A stretch of DNA of 64,000 nt from positions 98,460 through 162,459 of the forward strand of contig SDNP01000001.1 in NCBI GenBank assembly GCA_004524445.1, read 5' to 3'. Of this stretch, positions 1-8,663 are shown piece by piece. The position numbers and the translations under genes were made by a program. This stretch comes from Candidatus Thorarchaeota archaeon (GTDB lineage: Archaea; Asgardarchaeota; Thorarchaeia; Thorarchaeales; Thorarchaeaceae). How positions within the stretch are numbered: position 1 is the stretch's first letter; each line of letters begins with the position of its first letter. The notes under the pieces are model-generated. The model searched no databases. It had not been told where the DNA came from and worked only from the letters and a program-made list of their open reading frames with translations.

Positions 1-642
1 GATGGTAGAAACTCAACTGAGATGTCTGTTGCCGAGATGTCCAAGAAGGTAGGGCTGGTCTGGCAAAACCCGGACCATCAATTATTCTTAGACACTGTCA
101 AGAAAGAAGTATTATTTGGCCTTGAGAAATTAGGATTTGATGAAGAAGAAGCAACTAGAAAATGTTCTCAGACGTTATCGCGCCTGGGACTTACTAACCT
201 AGCAGAACGATCGCCATTTTCTCTCTCAGGTGGAGAACGAAAACGCGTCGCCTTGGCATCAATCCTCGCAACCGAGCCAAAGTTTCTCGCTCTTGATGAG
301 CCTACTATTGGACAGGATGCCCGTCAAAAGGAAAAACTTGCAAGCCTCATAATGCAGCTTAATGATGGCGGTTGCACTGTTTTGTGTGTGACGCATGATA
401 TCGAGTTTGTAGTCGAGCATTTTCCACGCACCATAGCGATGTCTGACGGGGAAATTATTGCAGATGGGCATACCGAATCTGTTCTTACAAACGACTACGT
501 TGTAGAACGGGCGTCGCTAGCTTACCCCGAACTCGTTCGGGCTGCCAGAGCATTAAGACGCAACTTTATCGATGTGCCAGAAAAAACAACACAATTAGCA
601 GAGCTGGAAACAGCACTCCTGCAAATTCTCGGAGGGAGCTGA
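1..642 (+). CDS. ECF transporter ATP-binding subunit (EcfA-type), 5' truncated
   Basis: This is the C-terminal part of an ABC ATPase that powers an energy-coupling-factor importer for a vitamin or metal. The reading frame is open back to base 1, so the Walker A region lies outside the window and the ATG at 22 is internal. Visible motifs are the Q-loop (VGLVWQNPDHQLF), the ABC signature (LSGGERKRVALA), Walker B (FLALDEPT) and the H-loop (VTHD). The stop is one base before the EcfT start, so the two genes are co-transcribed. The substrate-binding S component is not in the window, so the substrate is unknown. Confidence 0.9.
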   Translation, partial: DGRNSTEMSVAEMSKKVGLVWQNPDHQLFLDTVKKEVLFGLEKLGFDEEEATRKCSQTLSRLGLTNLAERSPFSLSGGERKRVALASILATEPKFLALDEPTIGQDARQKEKLASLIMQLNDGGCTVLCVTHDIEFVVEHFPRTIAMSDGEIIADGHTESVLTNDYVVERASLAYPELVRAARALRRNFIDVPEKTTQLAELETALLQILGGS

Positions 643-643
643 G

Positions 644-1414
644 TTGTCATTCTTGGAGGTCTTTCAGTACACACGAAAGCAGACTCCCATCCACAACTTG
701 GACCCCCGCTCCAAGATGGTACTCTCCATTGTGCTAGCTACAATCTCGCTGATGTTTTTGAATATCACATTACTCGTTATTTTATTGGCACTTCTTATTC
801 CCATCTTGGCTCTGAGCGAGTCAATTGGCCGGTGGTCGAAGAGCATGCGGGGCTTGCTACCGCTAATCATCTTTATCATCGTGTTTAACACGCTTTTCTC
901 AACTTTGCAAAATCCTTTCTCCCATTCAATTGCGTTGGCGGTACGACTTGTTGTATTAATGACATCATTCTCTTTGTTCTTTCTGACCGTTCACCCGGAC
1001 GAGCTATCTCAGGCGTTGATACAGATGGGAGTTGGATTTGAATTTGCTTTCGCTATGAGCATGTCAATGCGATATGTTCCAACGCTGGGGCAGGAAGCCT
1101 ATGCCATAATGGATGCCCAGAGGGCACGCGGTGTCGAATTAGATAAGGGCAACTTACTAACTCGAATCCGAAACATAGTACCAATAATCGTTCCACTCAT
1201 AATTGTTTCAATAAGACGGGCATTATCTGTTGCTGAGAGCATGGAATCGCGCGGGTTTGGTGCCTCTGAAAACAGGACCTACATCTATGAACTATCATTT
1301 CGCAGTCGTGACTGGGCAATATCCATTATATCTCTGATAATCCTAATACTAATGGTTTACGTGCGTCTGTATATTCCCCTATCCGATTATCTCTTCTATT
1401 TCATCCCCTTCTAG
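644..1414 (+). CDS. ecfT: ECF transporter transmembrane subunit EcfT
   Basis: This 256-residue membrane scaffold couples ATP hydrolysis by the EcfA subunits to the substrate-binding S component. It has hydrophobic segments at about 27-60, 72-92, 103-120, 175-192 and 223-245. It also has the two family coupling motifs, ARG at 161-163 (in AQRARGVE) and SRG at 202-204 (in SMESRGFG), which contact the ATPases. The start is TTG at 644, with GGAGGG at 631-636 as ribosome-binding site. It immediately follows the ATPase gene. Confidence 0.92.
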   Translation: MSFLEVFQYTRKQTPIHNLDPRSKMVLSIVLATISLMFLNITLLVILLALLIPILALSESIGRWSKSMRGLLPLIIFIIVFNTLFSTLQNPFSHSIALAVRLVVLMTSFSLFFLTVHPDELSQALIQMGVGFEFAFAMSMSMRYVPTLGQEAYAIMDAQRARGVELDKGNLLTRIRNIVPIIVPLIIVSIRRALSVAESMESRGFGASENRTYIYELSFRSRDWAISIISLIILILMVYVRLYIPLSDYLFYFIPF

Positions 1415-1574
1415 CGATAATTTGAGCGGATAAAAGGACAAAGGGGATACTGTGTAAAACATGTCGGTTGACTGCTGAGATTTTGTCAAAGAACGAGTTT
1501 TGCGCATTCGAAGCACAAGAATTCATATGCATACAATTTATGAGGATATTTGAGCATTAGTATATATTTGGTGG

Positions 1575-2153
1575 GTGTCGTATTTGAGTAGTCTTCCTGA
1601 CCGGGATGAATACAGAGTAAAGGATTTCGTGAATGATCTGAAGAAGATAAACCCGACTCCAACGATTATGTACGACATTGGGAGCAACCTCATCTATCAT
1701 GAGGTCTGTGCCTGCAAGAACTCCGTAGGGGAAGGTGAATGTGTGACTGCTGAGATGAACGAGTTACTTCAGTTCATGCAGACTGACTATGAACGTGATC
1801 TCCTCGCGGGTCGCCTATGGAGAACAAGGGACACTCCGAGGGCGGCAATTAACAAATACATGCGTGATAGACCAGACGAATTTCTTACCCACAAATTACA
1901 GACGCCAAATACGAAGGTGAAGTTAATTCTCGAAGATGCGGCAAGGGACCGTAAGCGCGAAAAAGAGAAGCTTGCCACATTTGAAAAGGCTGTTCGCAAA
2001 ATGGCTGAGGAGTCCCCGAAAGATCCGGAAGTCTGGAATAGACTCCGCTTACTGCTATGGTTGACAGGGAAGCACAACGAGGCAAGTGCAGCCTTCAGGA
2101 CTGCAAGAAAACTAGGTTGGAATCCTGAAACCAGTACTCTCGTGGGAATTTGA
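1575..2153 (+). CDS. Uncharacterised protein with C-terminal TPR-like repeat
   Basis: A 192-residue soluble protein that I cannot assign to a named family. Residues about 140-185 (VRKMAEESPKDPEVWNRLRL, then LLWLTGKHNEASAAFRTARK) have the helix-turn-helix pattern of a tetratricopeptide-like repeat. The N-terminal part has a short Cys cluster (CACKNSVGEGEC), which could bind metal but is not diagnostic. The start may be GTG 1575 or TTG 1584. A TATA-like stretch (AGTATATATTTGG, about 1559-1571) sits so close upstream that the true start could be slightly further in. Confidence 0.65.
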   Translation: MSYLSSLPDRDEYRVKDFVNDLKKINPTPTIMYDIGSNLIYHEVCACKNSVGEGECVTAEMNELLQFMQTDYERDLLAGRLWRTRDTPRAAINKYMRDRPDEFLTHKLQTPNTKVKLILEDAARDRKREKEKLATFEKAVRKMAEESPKDPEVWNRLRLLLWLTGKHNEASAAFRTARKLGWNPETSTLVGI

Positions 2154-2353
2154 GCACTCGATTCGGTTTAGAAATCATCTTTCTTCAGGGGTCACCTAAT
2201 GTCCTGTTAGTTTTTTTAAAGCATATAATGTCACATCTTCCAATTCTGCAGCCTTCTTTTCACATGCGAAGGAAGTTGGTTTTGGTCGCACTGAATACGA
2301 ATTGAAGCATATTGCTTAATGGGGACCTATGAAGCTAGCGCCATAACTGCATC

Positions 2354-2713
2354 TCAGAGTGGTTTGATATCGTGTAGAAATGCCTGAAACTCCAACGCTC
2401 TTCCCTCAGGGTCTTCAGCAAAGAATTGATAGATATTGTATTTTCTATTCTCTTTAGGCTGGGTTAATGCAATATCGACCAATTGACTATAGACCGCATC
2501 CACTTCTTCAGTTGTTTCGAAAAAGAATGTCAGCATTCCGTCAGTTTCGTATTGATTTCTCTGGCAGAATCCCAGAAGCAAATTATCCTTTCTAAGAATG
2601 GTACAGTCCGGCTGTTCTAACCAGATGTCCATCCCGACACGTTCAGTGTAGAATTTTGTTAGGTTTTCCAGCATTTTCGTTTTGAAGAAAAATATCCCCG
2701 GCATCTTAATCAC
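2354..2713 (-). CDS. VOC-superfamily (glyoxalase/bleomycin-resistance-like) protein
   Basis: A 119-residue single-domain vicinal-oxygen-chelate protein. The fold is suggested by KMLENLTKFYTERVGMDIWL at the N terminus and AEDPEGRALEFQAF at the C terminus, which carries the usual terminal metal-ligand Glu (LEFQ). Family members bind a divalent metal and act as lyases, isomerases, dioxygenases or drug-binding proteins, and nothing here fixes the substrate. It starts at the end of a small degraded ORF on the same strand. Confidence 0.75.
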   Translation of the reverse strand: MIKMPGIFFFKTKMLENLTKFYTERVGMDIWLEQPDCTILRKDNLLLGFCQRNQYETDGMLTFFFETTEEVDAVYSQLVDIALTQPKENRKYNIYQFFAEDPEGRALEFQAFLHDIKPL

Positions 2714-3005
2714 TGCTCTCGTTACTCGAAGGTACTACTGCATAGGCATTTTCAATGAACTGCCATCCAGTTGCATTCTGCATGTCTGATATCAGTGAAC
2801 GAACTCTGTTTCTCGTTTCACCTAACCATGCAAATGAGTCTTTTATGGTCCATCGGAATCCAAATCTCTTCATTTGTACAGCTACCTCCAGACTGCAGGA
2901 CACCCATCACAAGAGTGTGTTTCTCGCAACGGACACTTTTCGCAGTCTGCCCTGCACGGTGGAGTATCATAATTGTTTCGGGTTAACTCATTTCTTGATG
3001 TCTAA
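2706..3005 (-). pseudogene. Possible frameshifted small Cys-rich gene
   Basis: Read on the minus strand, one frame encodes a Cys-rich peptide (PPCRADCEKCPLRETHSCDG, then CPAVWR) that stops at 2882. The adjacent frame is open from 2903 to 2706 and continues with VQMKRFGFRWTIKDSFAWLG and a further 40 residues. A one-base shift near 2885-2905 would join them into a protein of about 95 residues with CxxxCxxC and CxxC clusters. The Cys-rich frame has no ATG, GTG or TTG start. I read this as a decaying or misassembled zinc-binding protein gene; chance frames are possible. Confidence 0.25.
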
Positions 3006-3321
3006 GCAGCAAGTTGATTAGAATAAATTGGCATTCAATTCCTAAGTAGTATTGCTAATCACGTATTTACTCGTAATCAGGTCGATTATTGGTTTTGTGT
3101 TTCGAATCTTCTCCATGGCAAGTCGTCCTTCTGAGAATCCATCATCTGACAAGGATCAAGTGGCAGGGATGATCTATAGGGGCGCAGAGGTAATATCGCA
3201 TGACTTTGTGTTAAAATCTGTTCCTGCGGAGGTGCGAAACACAACAACGCAAGACACCAGAAAGAATGATTCAGAAAGCGATTATCCAGTTGGTTTATGA
3301 GGAAATCATGTCTTAGAGGAT
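3006..3321. other. Leader region before hutU, no convincing gene
   Basis: This stretch lies between the Cys-rich remnant and hutU. It contains an 82-codon plus-strand ORF (3052-3300) with a hydrophobic start (MLITYLLVIRSIIGFVFRIF) and a polar tail. It has no ribosome-binding site, no clear promoter and no recognisable domain. I therefore do not call it a gene, although a small membrane peptide cannot be excluded. Confidence 0.3.
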
Positions 3322-3339
3322 GTGTTCACTGAGTGTGTT

Positions 3340-3972
3340 ATGATGGAATTCGATATATCAAAAGCTATGAGAGTAAAGTTGTCGGATAAATTACCACCGT
3401 ATCCGAAATTTGACTTGAAATACAGGAGAGCCCCTAACCGGGGATACGACCTTGATTATGACGATACAATTACAGCAGTTAAGAATGCATTAAGGTATGT
3501 GCCTAATAATCTCCAGAGTGAGGTAGCGCCAGAATTCTTGGATGAACTAATGACCCGCGGAAGAATCTATGCATATCGCTACCGTCCTCCTGGAGTAATA
3601 AAGGCGAAGCCAATCGACGAATATGAAGGCATTCTGGAAGCCCGAGCACTGCAACTTATGATTGATAATAATCTAGATTTCGATGTTGCTTTATACCCAT
3701 ATGAGCTGGTAACTTATGGCGAGAGTGGTCAAGTCTGTCAGAATTGGCTTCAGTATCGACTGATCAAGAAGTATCTTGAAGTCATGACTGAAGAGCAAAC
3801 GCTTGTTGTGAGTTCTGGGCATCCAGTAGGCCTATTTCCTTCTCACAGAAATGCTCCCCGAGCAATAACAACGAATGGCCTAATGGTAGGAATGTTTGAC
3901 ACCCCTCAAGATTTTCACAGATCAACTGCCCTCGGCGTCGCGAATTACGGACACATGTCAGCAGCTCGCTGA
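3340..3972 (+). CDS. hutU: Urocanate hydratase, N-terminal part (interrupted gene)
   Basis: First part of urocanase, which converts urocanate to 4-imidazolone-5-propionate using NAD+, the second step of histidine breakdown. Family motifs include YELVTYGESGQVCQNWLQY and SSGHPVGLFPSHRNAPR, ending with ALGVANYGHM. The family then continues directly with TAGxWMYIGPQG. Here four foreign codons (Ser-Ala-Ala-Arg) and TGA at 3970-3972 follow GHM. The next ORF resumes in the same frame at 3985. The summed length, about 670 residues, and local similarity match the long eukaryote-type urocanase (UROC1), not the roughly 555-residue bacterial form. The start may be ATG 3340 or 3343, or GTG 3322. Confidence 0.85.
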   Translation: MMEFDISKAMRVKLSDKLPPYPKFDLKYRRAPNRGYDLDYDDTITAVKNALRYVPNNLQSEVAPEFLDELMTRGRIYAYRYRPPGVIKAKPIDEYEGILEARALQLMIDNNLDFDVALYPYELVTYGESGQVCQNWLQYRLIKKYLEVMTEEQTLVVSSGHPVGLFPSHRNAPRAITTNGLMVGMFDTPQDFHRSTALGVANYGHMSAAR

Positions 3973-3987
3973 TATGCCGTAGAAATG
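3958..3987 (+). other. 30-nt in-frame insertion with hairpin and stop codon inside hutU
   Basis: Relative to the urocanase family, 30 nt are inserted between GHM and TAGGW. The block begins with a perfect 5-bp hairpin (TCAGC-AGCTC-GCTGA, 3958-3972) whose 3' end forms the TGA stop, and it continues to ATG at 3985-3987. The codon just before the block is also ATG (3955-3957). Removing or skipping 30 nt from ATG to ATG restores exactly the expected protein. The frame is unchanged across the block. Possible explanations are translational bypassing, a tiny intron, termination-reinitiation giving a two-piece enzyme, a pseudogene, or assembly error. Confidence 0.75.
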
Positions 3988-5388
3988 ACCGCCGGAGGTT
4001 GGATGTACATTGGTCCACAGGGGATTGTTCACGGGACCTACATTACCCTGTTGAATGCTGGACGGCTCTACCTTGATATTCCTGCAGACCAAGATCTTGC
4101 TGGCGTACTCTATGTCAGCTCTGGTTTGGGAGGAATGAGTGGTGCCCAGGCAAAGGCAGTGGAGATATCTGGTGGCATTGGTGTAATTGCTGAGGTAGAC
4201 AAGAGCAGAATTAAAACACGCAGTGAACAGAATTGGCTCTCTCTTTGGTCAGATGATTTAGATGAAGTCTTTGAGTGGGTGGACAAACATAGAAAGTCAA
4301 AGAGAGCGGTTTCCATTGGGTATCATGGCAATATTGTAGACGTTTGGCAATATGTGGTGGATAATAACATCAAAGTAGAACTTGCCTCTGACCAGACATC
4401 GTGTCATGCTGCATATGAAGGCGGCTACACACCACAGGGCGTTTCGTTTGAAGAGGGTCGTGAGATACTGAAGAATGATAGAGAGAAGTTCAAGAAATTA
4501 GTGGACGAATCATTGCGTAAGCAATTTGACCTCATAAAGACCATGACGGAACGTGGCACGCACTTCTGGGACTATGGTAATAGCTTCATGAAGGCTGTCT
4601 TCGATGCTGGTGTCAAAGAGATAGCGAAGAACAATGAGAATACTAAGGACGGATTCATCTTCCCGTCATATGTAGAAGACATCATGGGTCCAATCTGTTT
4701 CGACTATGGGTATGGCCCTTTCAGATGGGTTTGTCTGAGTGGGAACCATGATGACTTAATCAAGACGGATGAAGCAGCCATGTCTTGTATTGACCCTGAA
4801 CGAAGAGGTCAGGATCGGGACAATTATGTATGGATTCGTGATGCAGATGAGAATGACCTGGTTGTGGGTTCCGAGGCCCGCATATTGTATGCCGATGCAG
4901 CGGGACGGGCAACCATTGCACTGAAGTTCAATGAACTCGTAAGAAAGGGTGAGATCGGACCTATCATGCTAGGCAGAGACCATCATGACACAGGGGGCAC
5001 AGATTCTCCGTTTCGAGAAACCTCCAACATTTATGACGGAAGTAGAATAACCAGCGATATGGCGCATCAATGTTGGGCAGGCAATGCCGCTCGAGGCATG
5101 ACAATGTGTGTGTTGTCTAATGGTGGCGGTGTAGGAGTCAGCAAGGCAATCAATGGAGGTTTTGGACTGGTTCTTGATGGTTCTGAAAGAGTTGATGACA
5201 TTATCAAATCTGCGATTAATTGGGATGTTATGGGTGGCGTTGCAAGGCGTGCTTGGGCAAGAAATCCACACGCAATAGAAACTTCTATTGATTGGAATAG
5301 TACTGTTGCCACAAAGGGCCAAATCACACTACCCTTCATTCCAGAGGAAGGCCTTATCGAACGACTGGTCAGAGAAAAACTGGACTAA
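3985..5388 (+). CDS. hutU: Urocanate hydratase, C-terminal part (interrupted gene)
   Basis: This 467-residue segment completes urocanase. It starts at the conserved MTAGGWMYIGPQGIVHGTY and includes the GLGGMSGAQAKA glycine loop that binds NAD+, SDQTSCHAAYEGGY with the family's conserved Cys, LGRDHHDTGGTDSPFRETSN, and INGGFGLVLDGS. No further lesions are visible over 1.4 kb, which argues against long-standing decay. The ATG at 3985 could serve as a separate start, 12 nt after the upstream TGA, but it has no Shine-Dalgarno sequence. Without the first segment this piece lacks the N-terminal domain. Confidence 0.88.
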   Translation: MTAGGWMYIGPQGIVHGTYITLLNAGRLYLDIPADQDLAGVLYVSSGLGGMSGAQAKAVEISGGIGVIAEVDKSRIKTRSEQNWLSLWSDDLDEVFEWVDKHRKSKRAVSIGYHGNIVDVWQYVVDNNIKVELASDQTSCHAAYEGGYTPQGVSFEEGREILKNDREKFKKLVDESLRKQFDLIKTMTERGTHFWDYGNSFMKAVFDAGVKEIAKNNENTKDGFIFPSYVEDIMGPICFDYGYGPFRWVCLSGNHDDLIKTDEAAMSCIDPERRGQDRDNYVWIRDADENDLVVGSEARILYADAAGRATIALKFNELVRKGEIGPIMLGRDHHDTGGTDSPFRETSNIYDGSRITSDMAHQCWAGNAARGMTMCVLSNGGGVGVSKAINGGFGLVLDGSERVDDIIKSAINWDVMGGVARRAWARNPHAIETSIDWNSTVATKGQITLPFIPEEGLIERLVREKLD

Positions 5389-5416
5389 GTAGATATCTTG
5401 CGTAATCATGCAACAA

Positions 5417-6073
5417 TTAGGATAGCATCTTCGCTTCTTGGTTGCACTGTTTATGAGCTGCCCTCAGTGGTTCTGGGTAGAATCTCTTAGTTGACTCCTT
5501 GGTCACTCTTACCGCTGTTTCAAGGCTAACCCTGTGCCCTATTGAAACAAAGACCGGTTTCTTCTTGCCTTCTAGCCAGACCGCTTCTCCTATTACTTCT
5601 CCCTGATCGACCACATCAGCTCTATCAGCACATCGTTCCCCAAACTCTCCAAGCAATAGTTTCTTTGTCACTCCAATAGTTTGTATATTGAGCCTGACTC
5701 CCAGCCAAGAGGCGAGTCCACACCGTCGAGGATGTAGAATTCCATTGGCATCTACCATGACAGGAAGCCCTGGTTTGATTTTTTTAAGAAGAATCTCCAA
5801 TATCGGCCCTTCTCTTAGAAAGAAGAATCCTGGAACATAGGGGAATTGAGTTTCTCTGACTACGGTTTCATGCCAAAGTTTGGAGTGATTTCCGTAGTCC
5901 ACTGAAACTGCAGAAGCTACCGCTACATCATTCACATAGGCAACATCTACTCCGATTGCAGTAGATCCCGAGATGGGTGGAAAATCCTCTCTAATGACAT
6001 CATACGCCAGTTTCTCTTGTTCGGCCCTGGCTTCTTCCATCATCTGTTCGGATATTTCCATGAAGGATTCCAC
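5417..6073 (-). CDS. nfi: Endonuclease V (deoxyinosine 3' endonuclease)
   Basis: A 218-residue nuclease that nicks DNA or RNA one phosphodiester 3' of inosine, repairing deaminated adenine. Catalytic positions are present: Asp43 (GVDVAYV), Glu88 (FLREGP), Asp108 (VMVDANGILHPRR), a Lys in GVTKK (137/138) and His180 (SIGHRVSLETA). Two substitutions stand out. The usual DGxGxxHPR is DANGILHPR, and the usual GxASHxG is GLASWLG, so a conserved His is Trp. The gene is convergent with hutU. Confidence 0.92.
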   Translation of the reverse strand: MESFMEISEQMMEEARAEQEKLAYDVIREDFPPISGSTAIGVDVAYVNDVAVASAVSVDYGNHSKLWHETVVRETQFPYVPGFFFLREGPILEILLKKIKPGLPVMVDANGILHPRRCGLASWLGVRLNIQTIGVTKKLLLGEFGERCADRADVVDQGEVIGEAVWLEGKKKPVFVSIGHRVSLETAVRVTKESTKRFYPEPLRAAHKQCNQEAKMLS

Positions 6074-6264
6074 ATATAGTATAATGACAATGTTGGCGAA
6101 ATGTCTATCGGTATTATGCTATCTGAAATCCATCCAGCGATGTCAATTCAATTCGCACTAACTGGAAATCCGATTTGCATGTTAATATCTGAAGATATTT
6201 CAATTAGCATAAGACCCTGTTACTAGTTGCCTCCAATAGCTCTTTGAAAAAGAAGGTGAACATT

Positions 6265-7155
6265 ATGCATCCCGTTCTACGCGTAGGCGCCTGCTCTCTC
6301 TCGCCCATACCTGGCGATATAGAAGGAAATTTGAAAATCATAAAAGAATGGACAAGACATGGTGCAGAGGAAGAAGTCGATTTGCTTCTCTTTCCTGAAC
6401 TGAGTCTCTCTGGATACTGGCTCAATCATGAACTCTATGACAATGCACAACCTCGAAACGGGCCGGCAGTAACCGAACTTGTTGAATTTCTAGCAGAAGA
6501 TCAGTTAGATGTGGCAATCTCCGTCGGTCTCGCTGAGAAGCACGGAGGTACCATTTACAACACACAAATCCTTTTGGATAAGGATGGAGCACGTTACTTC
6601 TATAGAAAGACACACTGGCCACCAGAAGAGTATAGTTACTGGGGAATGGGAAATACTTATCCCGTGCACAGGTTCAAAGGCTTTACTATTGCAACTACAA
6701 TCTGTTACGATAATAACTTCCCTGAGATTCATCGAATATACGGTCTACAAGGGAGCGACTTAGTTCTAGCTCCTTATTTTTATGGAAAGCAATTCTCTCC
6801 GGATGATATTGATTCAATAAAGGAGTCAATCTATGACTGGAAAAACCGTGAAAAAATGTACTTGAGAGCATCAGCTGCAGCTAATTATCATTGGATTGTA
6901 GCTTGTGTGGGTGCTGGTCCTGTCAGTGACAGATATGTGCAGAACGGGAAGGAGGGCGAAACATATTACGTTCCAGGTGTCATTCTCTTCATTGACCCAG
7001 AGGGTAATGTTGTGAAGGAGTCATCCGACGACGAGGTCATGGAGCAGCTGCTATGGTATGATATTGACCTTGCGGAGAATATGCGAGTACGAAAGAGTGG
7101 TCATAATCACTTCAAGAATCGTCGTCCTGACACCTATTCTAAGCTTGTTGAATGA
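6265..7155 (+). CDS. Carbon-nitrogen hydrolase (nitrilase superfamily amidase)
   Basis: A 296-residue amidase with the Glu-Lys-Cys catalytic triad: Glu45 (LLFPELSLSG), Lys115 (YRKTHWPPEEY) and Cys147 (TICYDNNFPE). The family hydrolyses amides, carbamoyl compounds or nitriles. The ATG at 6265 (MHPVLRVGA) has AAGGTG just upstream and fits the family N terminus better than TTG 6244. It lies between hutU and hutH, and the window lacks a recognisable enzyme for formiminoglutamate. A role in that last step of histidine breakdown is therefore possible but is only inference from position. Confidence 0.85.
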   Translation: MHPVLRVGACSLSPIPGDIEGNLKIIKEWTRHGAEEEVDLLLFPELSLSGYWLNHELYDNAQPRNGPAVTELVEFLAEDQLDVAISVGLAEKHGGTIYNTQILLDKDGARYFYRKTHWPPEEYSYWGMGNTYPVHRFKGFTIATTICYDNNFPEIHRIYGLQGSDLVLAPYFYGKQFSPDDIDSIKESIYDWKNREKMYLRASAAANYHWIVACVGAGPVSDRYVQNGKEGETYYVPGVILFIDPEGNVVKESSDDEVMEQLLWYDIDLAENMRVRKSGHNHFKNRRPDTYSKLVE

Positions 7156-7179
7156 TAGTGTTCTTGGATCTGAATTATC

Positions 7180-8637
7180 CTAGGCTCGTCTTACATCGTA
7201 GTCTCGAGGGTCTGTAGCCCTAATTATGGCTGTAACAGAATCCTGATTGAAACCTTTGAATCCTTGTCTTCGCTCAATTACTTCCAGATGGCTGCCTATC
7301 GCACCATTCTCCACGAAATTATCATAACTTCGTTCACCAATGAAACCCTCTTCCAACAAAGCGTCCAATCGCTTCTTCTCAACATCTCTTCTCTTAGCCC
7401 CCGTGAAGGCTTGTTTTAGAAAAGAAAAGTCAGAGAAGGGTTTCATCACCTCTACGCCAAAGCTCTCAAGCGACTTCTGAGCATGGGCAAAATCAACTCT
7501 AGTAGCAAGATGATGCAGTCCCGCTTCTAGAATGCTCTCACCATGAATTGCAGTCCAAAGCCCGACAGTCCCTAGTGATTCCTTTTCATCAAGCTCGGTA
7601 TGCGCAAAATCAATCTCTTTCTCCGTAGCAGAGATATCAATATCTGCAAAAACTACAATCTTGCATTCCTGTTGTTCCAGAATCTGAGCCCCCCATCCAG
7701 CGCTCTCTCCTGCAAAAAACCTCTCTCGGGGTGAGAATCCCATAGTTTCCAGTATTGCAATTAGTGTCATGAAATGTTCTCGTGATGAACGGTACGTATG
7801 ATGGTCATGATTTCCCCATCCTAAGCCAAATTTATCTTGGCGCTCCTTTTGGATTTGCCCTGCCCAGTCGCGGCTTTGCCAAAAGATTCTCTCTGCTCTA
7901 AAGAACGCATCTGCCATTCGTGCGGGTTTCAAGCCGTCAGCAACCTCTTCAACAAGATTCTGTAGAGCCTCCATTCCTTCTTCAGAATCTTCATAACGCC
8001 TACGTCGTAGTCTAAAACTATCAAACGCATCCTGATACTGGTCGATATCTTCTGCTGCAGCCTGCACTTGATATCCATTATATCCTCTTCTCTCTATTGC
8101 AGAAACTTTGAATTTTTCATCTTCTTCAATCAGACATCTTCGATATGGTGCATACATCTCTCCCTCCGTATTATGCCCCTCTCCAATCGATCGAATGAAG
8201 TGCTCCAATTTTTCTGGGTGCAAAACCAGCTCCCTCTCACTCTGATTTGATAGGATAATGGGGAAAAAGATGCTTTTGTTATTGGAATAGACCTCCAATT
8301 CATCTGGTGCATCAATAGATGTATCATGTTCAAACCCGAATGCGGTAAGCTTTTCCTGCATTTCCGAACCCCACGGCAGAATAATATGGTCAATCCAGTC
8401 GATTAGCTTGGTTGACGTAAACGCAGCTATCTGTTTGGAGAATCGGCTGACGAATTCTTGATTCTTCACAAATTCCTTTACCAGTTCTTCAAGGAACATC
8501 TCCACGTCCCCAAATAATTGCCAATCGTATTCATCCATTAGAATCATACTCAATCGCAGAACGACTGCTGGCTGCTCATACGCGGGGATACAATTTTGGT
8601 TTTTGGTTCTCTCCCTTGTATCCAAGCTAATCAGCAA
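7180..8637 (-). CDS. Conserved protein of unknown function, possibly VOC-like
   Basis: A 485-residue soluble protein. The centre carries a distinctive segment, GWGNHDHHTYRSSREHFMTL, followed by GFSPRERFFAGESAGWGAQI and IVVFADIDISATEKE. The HDHH placed before a helix, with a later Glu/Asp-rich strand, resembles metal-binding vicinal-oxygen-chelate proteins of the DUF1338 kind, but I cannot confirm it. The N-terminal 200 residues are acidic and helical. It is divergent from hutH and sits inside the histidine-degradation region, so a metabolic role is possible. Confidence 0.6.
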   Translation of the reverse strand: MLISLDTRERTKNQNCIPAYEQPAVVLRLSMILMDEYDWQLFGDVEMFLEELVKEFVKNQEFVSRFSKQIAAFTSTKLIDWIDHIILPWGSEMQEKLTAFGFEHDTSIDAPDELEVYSNNKSIFFPIILSNQSERELVLHPEKLEHFIRSIGEGHNTEGEMYAPYRRCLIEEDEKFKVSAIERRGYNGYQVQAAAEDIDQYQDAFDSFRLRRRRYEDSEEGMEALQNLVEEVADGLKPARMADAFFRAERIFWQSRDWAGQIQKERQDKFGLGWGNHDHHTYRSSREHFMTLIAILETMGFSPRERFFAGESAGWGAQILEQQECKIVVFADIDISATEKEIDFAHTELDEKESLGTVGLWTAIHGESILEAGLHHLATRVDFAHAQKSLESFGVEVMKPFSDFSFLKQAFTGAKRRDVEKKRLDALLEEGFIGERSYDNFVENGAIGSHLEVIERRQGFKGFNQDSVTAIIRATDPRDYDVRRA

Positions 8638-8663
8638 GAGTAATTACTGAGCATCTTTCCATT

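Noticed and set aside
3052..3300. 82-codon plus-strand ORF before hutU as a membrane peptide gene
   Set aside because: No ribosome-binding site, no promoter at a suitable distance, no family pattern.
3970..3972. TGA read as selenocysteine in hutU
   Set aside because: It would leave ten extra residues in a conserved loop, and no family member has selenocysteine there.
3952..3990. Archaeal bulge-helix-bulge intron inside hutU
   Set aside because: GTCA (3956-3959) can pair with TGAC (3986-3989), but the required flanking helices and three-base bulges do not form convincingly. It stays an alternative, not the preferred reading.
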